Positions 5,739 to 9,276 of a DNA stretch of 9,276 nt are shown here, piece by piece. The position numbers and the translations under genes are program-made. Source of the stretch: an uncultured Campylobacter sp. (GTDB taxonomy: Bacteria > Campylobacterota > Campylobacteria > Campylobacterales > Campylobacteraceae); NCBI RefSeq assembly GCF_938018145.1, contig NZ_CALIII010000374.1, forward strand, positions 1-9,276. Direction: 5' to 3'. Positions within the stretch are counted from its first letter, which is position 1, and each line of letters starts with the position of its first letter. The notes below the pieces were generated by a model. That model searched no databases and was not told the DNA's origin. It saw nothing but the letters and a program-made list of their open reading frames with translations.

Positions 5739-6503
5739 TTAAACCCCTTCTTTTGCGCCCCAAAGCCTGATGTGCAGGCGATCGGAGTAGCTAAAACCGT
5801 GTTTGATCGCAAACTGCGCGACGGATAGGGCGTTTTGCTCAATGCTTATTTTATCATAACCTTGCGGCATACAAAAGACTTCCGCGTCGCAAATCTCTAA
5901 AATACGCGAAATTTGCGCTATCGCCGAGCCGTCTTCCGCGCTTTTTTTATCAAGGACGAATTTATAAAAACTACCTGTGGAGTTTTGTTTTATGGCTTTT
6001 AGAGCGGCGGGATTTATGCGCTTAGCTTCGCTTTCGCCACTATTTTCGAGCTTGACGCTAACGGCGAAACGGCATCTTTTATAAATCTCAAATTTGGCAA
6101 AATCCACCTCGATCGTACCGTTTGTTTCAAAATGCGCCTCGTAGCCCTCGCTAGTCGCAAAATTTAAAAAATCTAGCAAAATTTGGTCTTTGTGATGTAG
6201 TAGCGGCTCGCCGCCAGTGATGACGACGATAGGTTTGCGGCGCAAATTTGCGCTCAAGCTTTGCGTTATTTTTATGAGTTCGTCGGTGCGGGTGATTTTT
6301 TGATACGAAAAATGCCCCGTAAAAACCGCGCGGATCGTGTCGCAGCCAACTAGCGTTTCGCCGGTTTTGGGCGAGACGGCGCGCACTCCAAAGCCCGCGC
6401 AGTTTAGATTGCAGCCAGCAAAACGCAAAAAAATCGCCAAACGGCCGCTACTTGCGCCTTCGCCTTGAATGCTTAGGAAACTCTCGACTAGGTTTAAACT
6501 CAA
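5739..6503 (-). CDS. queE: 7-carboxy-7-deazaguanine synthase QueE (radical SAM)
   Basis: A 254-residue radical-SAM enzyme that converts 6-carboxytetrahydropterin to 7-carboxy-7-deazaguanine, the step after QueD. The N-terminus has SIQGEGASSGR (11-21), diagnostic of QueE, followed by FLRFAGCNLNC. The cluster cysteines appear as C31, C35 and C54 with CDT at 54-56, so the usual CxxxCxxC is replaced by C-x3-C-x18-C. The SAM-binding TGGEP is at 96-100. The TTG start at 6503 has AAAAGG 6 nt upstream and places SIQGEG where QueE proteins normally have it. Its stop lies 71 bp before queD. The gene opens an operon with an extended -10 promoter and may carry queD, the lipoprotein, the membrane protein and rsmE. 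Confidence 0.9.
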   Translation of the reverse strand: MSLNLVESFLSIQGEGASSGRLAIFLRFAGCNLNCAGFGVRAVSPKTGETLVGCDTIRAVFTGHFSYQKITRTDELIKITQSLSANLRRKPIVVITGGEPLLHHKDQILLDFLNFATSEGYEAHFETNGTIEVDFAKFEIYKRCRFAVSVKLENSGESEAKRINPAALKAIKQNSTGSFYKFVLDKKSAEDGSAIAQISRILEICDAEVFCMPQGYDKISIEQNALSVAQFAIKHGFSYSDRLHIRLWGAKEGV

Positions 6504-6526
6504 ATTTCGCCTTTTAATTTTAGTCG

Positions 6527-6535
6527 ATTATAGCA
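6527..6535 (-). promoter_or_regulatory. Extended -10 promoter for the queE operon
   Basis: The minus strand reads TGCTATAAT, a perfect extended -10 (TGnTATAAT). No good -35 is found 17 bases upstream, which is normal for Campylobacter promoters. Transcription would start near 6520, leaving a leader of about 17 nt that contains the AAAAGG Shine-Dalgarno of queE. Confidence 0.75.
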
Positions 6536-6570
6536 AAATTTGAAGAGTAGGTTTATGGAGTTAGGTGGAT

Positions 6571-6696
6571 TTTACGTCAAATTTGAGCGGGTTTTGCTAG
6601 AAAAACGGCGGTAAATTTACGGATAAAAATGTATAAAATCAAGCGCGGTTAAATTTGGCAAAAAGCAGGCTAAATCCACGCCAAATTTGACGTAAA
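6571..6696. repeat. Imperfect inverted repeat pair in the moaA-queE gap
   Basis: TTTACGTCAAATTTG at 6571-6585 recurs exactly in reverse complement at 6682-6696, with 96 bp between. The match extends imperfectly for about 12 further bases (GAGCGGGTTTTGC at the left copy against GCGTGGATTTAGC at the right). The right copy is part of the moaA terminator hairpin; the left copy lies just upstream of the queE promoter. Between them is a 10-bp palindrome (GTAAATTTAC, 6611-6620) and no coding potential. Confidence 0.6.
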
Positions 6697-6703
6697 TTTA
6701 GCC
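6660..6703 (-). terminator. Rho-independent terminator of moaA
   Basis: Seven bases past the moaA stop, minus-strand GGCTAAAT (6703-6696) pairs with ATTTAGCC (6675-6668). The intervening 20 bases extend the helix through two U-G pairs and ACGTCA/TGGCGT, leaving an AATT tetraloop. The result is a nearly continuous 16-bp stem. It is followed after TGC by a run of five T (6664-6660). Nothing comparable follows the hairpin on the plus strand, so it works for moaA only. Confidence 0.78.
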
Positions 6704-6709
6704 TTGATT

Positions 6710-7678
6710 TCAGCCGCCCGTTTGGTAAAAGGCGCGGCTTGAGGTCTCGTTTTGAGCGCCGATCGCCCATTTGTTTTCTTTGGGCTTGTTTTGCAATACT
6801 TGGCGCAATATCTCGCTAGCGCCCGCGATATCGCCCTTTCTTACGGCGTCTTTTATGCTCATCGCATCCTCGAAGTATAAGCACGGGATGAGATGTCCCT
6901 CGGCCGTGAGGCGTATGCGGTTGCAGCTCTCGCAAAAGTCGTGTTTGTGCGGGTCGATGACGCCAAATGTATAGCCGTCCTCTAGTCGGTAGATGCTAGC
7001 TGGGCCGGTCGGGATTTTTTCAGCCGCAGTAAAACGATATTTTTGCGCGATGACGTCCAAAATTTCAGCCGATTTCATGCCTTTTAGCTCGTCATTTGCG
7101 TGGATATTTTCCATATATTCGATATAGCGAATTTGACAACCCATAGAGCGTGCAAACTCTAGCAAAGATACGATCTCGTCGTCGTTTACGCCTCTTAGCG
7201 CGACGGTGTTTAGCTTGACTTTTAGCCCGGCTTCAAGCGCTGCGTCAAGGCCCGCTAAAACCTCGTGTAGAACGCTTTTTTGCGCGAGAAATTTAGCTTT
7301 TTCGGTTTTTAAGCTATCAAGCGACATATTTATGCGCTTTAAACCCGCGTTTTTTAGGGCTTTTGCGTAGTGTTTGAGCATAAAGCCGTTGGTCGTGATG
7401 GCTAGATCGACGTCTGGGCTGTGCTCGTTTATCATCGCGATAAATTTGTCCAAGTCCTTGCGCAGTAGCGGTTCGCCGCCCGTGATACGGATCTTTTTTA
7501 CGCCTTCGTCTAGGCAGACTTTGACAAATAAAAACAGCTCCTCAAAACTTAGTAAATTTTCCTTCGGCTCCCAACTAAACGGAGTTTTAGGCATGCAGTA
7601 TTTGCATCTAAAGTTACATCTTTGCGTGACAGAAATACGCAGATAATCAACAGTTCTTCCGTGTCCGTCTATTAACAT
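6710..7678 (-). CDS. moaA: GTP 3',8-cyclase MoaA (molybdenum cofactor biosynthesis)
   Basis: A 322-residue radical-SAM enzyme that rearranges GTP to 3',8-cyclo-7,8-dihydro-GTP, the first step of molybdopterin synthesis (completed to cPMP by MoaC). The N-terminal cluster motif is C21-x3-C25-x2-C28 ([11 protein letters not shown]), with TGGEP at 66-70. The second [4Fe-4S] site of MoaA is also present: C249-x2-C252-x13-C266, with RIRLT (254-258) between. The chain ends in Gly-Gly, the conserved C-terminal tail needed for activity in this family. The length is normal. The ATG has a TAAGGG Shine-Dalgarno. The gene has its own promoter and terminator and is probably monocistronic; no moaC is nearby. 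Campylobacter needs molybdopterin for formate dehydrogenase and for nitrate, sulfite and S/N-oxide reductases. Confidence 0.95.
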   Translation of the reverse strand: MLIDGHGRTVDYLRISVTQRCNFRCKYCMPKTPFSWEPKENLLSFEELFLFVKVCLDEGVKKIRITGGEPLLRKDLDKFIAMINEHSPDVDLAITTNGFMLKHYAKALKNAGLKRINMSLDSLKTEKAKFLAQKSVLHEVLAGLDAALEAGLKVKLNTVALRGVNDDEIVSLLEFARSMGCQIRYIEYMENIHANDELKGMKSAEILDVIAQKYRFTAAEKIPTGPASIYRLEDGYTFGVIDPHKHDFCESCNRIRLTAEGHLIPCLYFEDAMSIKDAVRKGDIAGASEILRQVLQNKPKENKWAIGAQNETSSRAFYQTGG

Positions 7679-7730
7679 TTTTCGCCCTTAATTTTATCAA
7701 AAAGAATTGTTTTTGATTTGGTTAAAGGGC

Positions 7731-7736
7731 ATTATA
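7731..7736 (-). promoter_or_regulatory. -10 element of the moaA promoter
   Basis: A perfect TATAAT on the minus strand in the 139-bp gap between the upstream gene and moaA. The upstream region is very AT-rich (TTTTAAAGCTTAAC) without a consensus -35. The predicted start near 7724 gives a leader of about 46 nt. The rest of the gap (7737-7817) is AT-rich, holds no gene, and shows only weak AU hairpins rather than a convincing terminator for the upstream operon. Confidence 0.65.
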
Positions 7737-7817
7737 GGAAGTTAAGCTTTAAAATTTTTTAAAATTCGCGTATGAAAATAATGTTATTTTTTTATATTTC
7801 GCGCCCGAGTTTTAACA

Positions 7818-8333
7818 CTATATCAGCTCCCGCAATTTTAGCGTCAGCTCGACCTTGCCCACGCCCACGCACAGCTCTTTTGCGATGCTTTCGACGCTTT
7901 TGCCTTCGCTATACATCTGCACTATGCGCTTTTCGTCGTCTTCGCCGTTTGGAGCGGAGATCTTGCTAATGCTTTTGGTGCGCTCTTCAAGCGTAAATAG
8001 TCTATCTTGTTGCTGGCTTTGGAAGCTATCTATCGAGCTTTCGATGCCTTGGAGGGTGTTTATTATCGGAGTTATTTTTTGATTGATTTTTTCATTTAGA
8101 CGCTGTTCGAGGTTGCTTTCTAACTGCACTACGTCAAATTCGGCCGGCTCGCTATTTTGATTAAAATTCGTAACCTGTTTTTTTACGGCGTGAAGCTCTT
8201 GTATTAGCCCTTCGATAGCTTTTTCGTATCTTGAAAATTTCCTTGAAGCCTCTAAATCTTTTATAAAAACCAGCACGAAAAGCACTGTCAAAATCAGCCC
8301 AAAAATGACAAATATTATCAAGTCGTTACTCAT
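7818..8333 (-). CDS. Membrane-anchored coiled-coil protein with HTH-like C-terminal domain, Cj0162c-like
   Basis: A 171-residue protein of unknown function. A single N-terminal hydrophobic helix (about 5-24) is followed by basic residues (FIKDLEASRKFSR), which suggests the rest is cytoplasmic. Residues 30-120 look helical and coiled-coil, rich in Glu, Gln, Lys and Asn. Residues 133-171 form a small HTH-like unit: EKRIVQMYSEGKSVESIAKEL then GKVELTLKLREL. This anchor/coiled-coil/IAK-L...VEL-L-L layout resembles Bacillus SwrB and related small domains (DUF6115/DUF2802 style), a flagellar-export activator. The similarity is pattern-level and function is inference. The start overlaps the upstream gene by 8 bp and has AAAGGAG 7 nt upstream. 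C. jejuni has an uncharacterised gene here annotated as periplasmic; I favour a cytoplasmic location. Confidence 0.75.
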   Translation of the reverse strand: MSNDLIIFVIFGLILTVLFVLVFIKDLEASRKFSRYEKAIEGLIQELHAVKKQVTNFNQNSEPAEFDVVQLESNLEQRLNEKINQKITPIINTLQGIESSIDSFQSQQQDRLFTLEERTKSISKISAPNGEDDEKRIVQMYSEGKSVESIAKELCVGVGKVELTLKLRELI

Positions 8334-8844
8334 CGTTCATCTCCTTTAGTTCTCTTATCATAGCGCGCTCTCTGGCTGTCACGTAGCCGTTGTAGTCGCT
8401 CTCGTCGCTCTCGTTTATGCGCGTGATTTTGGCGGTTTTTTCATCTAGCGCTTCAAAAAATATCGCCACGTCTCGCTTTGGAAAAATAGGCATAAAAATG
8501 CGTCCGTAGTACCTGGCACCTTCTTTAAATTTAGCCTCTTTTATCCTAAAATTTTCAAAATTTATCCCGTCAAGCGCACTAGATTGAGCAAGCTCGAGCT
8601 TTATAAATTTTTCATTTTTTATGTAGGCGTTTAGCTCGTCAAATTTACGGTGAAGCTCGACTAGTAGCGTCAGTATCACCTGATCGCTTTCCTTCGTGTC
8701 GCCCTTTGCTTTGGCGCGCTTTATCCACGCTCCTAGCGGATCGTCCTCGTTGCCGCTTAGCTTGTCGAATTCGCGCAAAAACTCGCTCTCGCGCTCGCCG
8801 ATTTCCTCAAAAACTATGTCTAAATTTGCCGGAACCAGTCTCAT
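8326..8844 (-). CDS. Conserved protein with PilZ-like C-terminal half, Cj0163c-like
   Basis: A 172-residue soluble protein without signal peptide or TM segment. The N-terminal half is helical and charged, including an ILTLLVELHRKFDELNAYI helix (57-75). The C-terminal half (about 83-167) has the pattern of a PilZ-type beta barrel: LDGINFEN (91-98, compare LSxxGxxF), FKEGARYYGRIFMPIFP (106-122, compare keGd.v.l.l.lp), a further strand DVAIFFEALDE, then a final RERAMIREL helix. The RxxxR and D/NxSxxG c-di-GMP-binding residues of classical PilZ are not intact, so it would be a non-binding or divergent member. The family call is inference. The start is the ATGA overlap with the prenyltransferase gene, without a good Shine-Dalgarno; its end overlaps the next gene by 8 bp. 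This suggests the two unknowns act together. Confidence 0.72.
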   Translation of the reverse strand: MRLVPANLDIVFEEIGERESEFLREFDKLSGNEDDPLGAWIKRAKAKGDTKESDQVILTLLVELHRKFDELNAYIKNEKFIKLELAQSSALDGINFENFRIKEAKFKEGARYYGRIFMPIFPKRDVAIFFEALDEKTAKITRINESDESDYNGYVTARERAMIRELKEMNDE

Positions 8845-9276
8845 AAGCTAGCCCAGACGAAAACGAAAAAAAGTATGCCCAGATAACCGTTTAGCGTAAA
8901 AAACGCGCGGTCGATCTTGCTAAAATCCCGCCTAACGATGCGGTGCTCGGCCACTAAGATGCCTCCGCAAAGCAAAATGCCCGCAAAGGCCGCCGCGCCA
9001 AGCCCTCCCGCCCACGCAAAAAGCAACCAAAAGATCACGGCTGTGGCGTGAAATATCGCCGAGATAAACATCGTAGCCTTTTCGCCGTAAACGCTAGGTA
9101 TGCTAAAAAGCCCGTGCTCGCGGTCAAATTCGATATCCTGAAGCGAATAAAGCAGGTCAAATCCCGCCACCCAAAACATCACGCCAAGGCAGAGCAGCAC
9201 GCTAAAAAGCGGTATCTCGCCAGTAACCGCGACGGCTCCGGCGATGGGCGCGAGACCTAGCGAGAGGCCCAGGACT
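8841..9276 (-). CDS. UbiA-family prenyltransferase, C-terminal part (probably MqnP)
   Basis: The C-terminal 144 codons of an integral-membrane prenyltransferase; the frame is open to the right edge, so the start lies outside the window. Translation of the edge region gives LGLSLGLAPIAGAVAVTGEI, continuing into FWVAGFDLLYSLQDIEFDRE. This contains the second Asp-rich motif of the UbiA superfamily (DLLYSLQDIEFD), which binds Mg2+-diphosphate of the prenyl donor, followed by HGLFSIPSVYG. Four further hydrophobic segments follow. Such genes are usually annotated ubiA, but Campylobacter makes menaquinone by the futalosine route and lacks ubiquinone, so the enzyme is more likely MqnP, which prenylates 1,4-dihydroxy-6-naphthoate or a close precursor. 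That assignment rests on known biology, not on residues visible here. The stop overlaps the next start as ATGA. Confidence 0.88.
   Translation of the reverse strand, partial: VLGLSLGLAPIAGAVAVTGEIPLFSVLLCLGVMFWVAGFDLLYSLQDIEFDREHGLFSIPSVYGEKATMFISAIFHATAVIFWLLFAWAGGLGAAAFAGILLCGGILVAEHRIVRRDFSKIDRAFFTLNGYLGILFFVFVWASL

Noticed and set aside
5668..5763. Longer QueD starting at an in-frame TTG, adding 32 basic residues and overlapping queE
   Set aside because: The ATG at 5667 has a proper Shine-Dalgarno and yields the usual family N-terminus.
7691..7699. TGATAAAAT on the minus strand as an extra extended -10 for moaA
   Set aside because: Transcription would start only a few bases from the ATG, cutting off the good TAAGGG ribosome binding site; the TATAAT at 7731-7736 is better placed.
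7773..7797. AT-only hairpin (AAAATA...TATTTT) with a T run on the plus strand as a terminator
   Set aside because: The stem lacks GC pairs, the T run faces the plus strand where there is no gene, and the minus-strand reading has no proper U tract.
1..9276. Mobile element, CRISPR array, toxin-antitoxin or defence system
   Set aside because: I looked for transposase or integrase motifs, regularly spaced repeats and small toxin/antitoxin pairs and saw none; gene order is that of conserved Campylobacter chromosome.

Overview
The window looks like a chromosomal core segment of a Campylobacter-type epsilonproteobacterium (Campylobacterota). All 14 genes lie on the minus strand. Gene order matches, from memory, the C. 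jejuni block Cj0150c to Cj0164c (aminotransferase, two envelope proteins, rlmB, rsmI, rpmE, rsmE, membrane protein, lipoprotein, queD, queE, moaA, two conserved unknowns, ubiA-type prenyltransferase). GC content, mid-40s percent by eye, is higher than in C. jejuni and closer to the C. curvus/rectus/showae/gracilis group; the species call is inference. AAATTT-containing words are frequent throughout.

Read in the direction of transcription (right to left), there are four blocks. (1) 9276-7818: a UbiA-family prenyltransferase (probably MqnP of futalosine-route menaquinone synthesis, 5' end outside the window), then two translationally coupled conserved unknowns, one with a PilZ-like C-terminal half and one with a membrane anchor, coiled coil and small HTH-like C-terminal domain. 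(2) 7678-6710: moaA with its own TATAAT promoter, closed by a strong intrinsic terminator. (3) 6503-3835: an extended -10 promoter drives queE, queD (7-deazaguanine/queuosine synthesis), a 60-aa lipoprotein, a four-helix membrane protein and rsmE. (4) 3751 to the left edge: a sigma-70 promoter at the end of rsmE drives rpmE and rsmI, followed after an 82-bp gap by rlmB, a RodZ-like bitopic protein, a secreted protein of unknown function and an aminotransferase cut by the window edge. Genes are densely packed: 4-bp ATGA overlaps at three junctions and 7-8-bp overlaps at three others.

Functionally, the block combines rRNA methylation and ribosome assembly (RsmE, RsmI, RlmB, L31), tRNA queuosine precursor and molybdopterin synthesis (QueD, QueE, MoaA), quinone synthesis, and several poorly characterised envelope proteins. 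I see no mobile element, CRISPR array, phage gene, tRNA or rRNA. Most of the window is ordinary conserved chromosome. The points most worth attention are in the uncharacterised proteins: a RodZ-like protein whose periplasmic linker carries five bacterial N-glycosylation sequons, a SwrB-like/PilZ-like gene pair, and a QueE with a non-canonical radical-SAM cysteine motif. No gap between genes exceeds about 210 bp.
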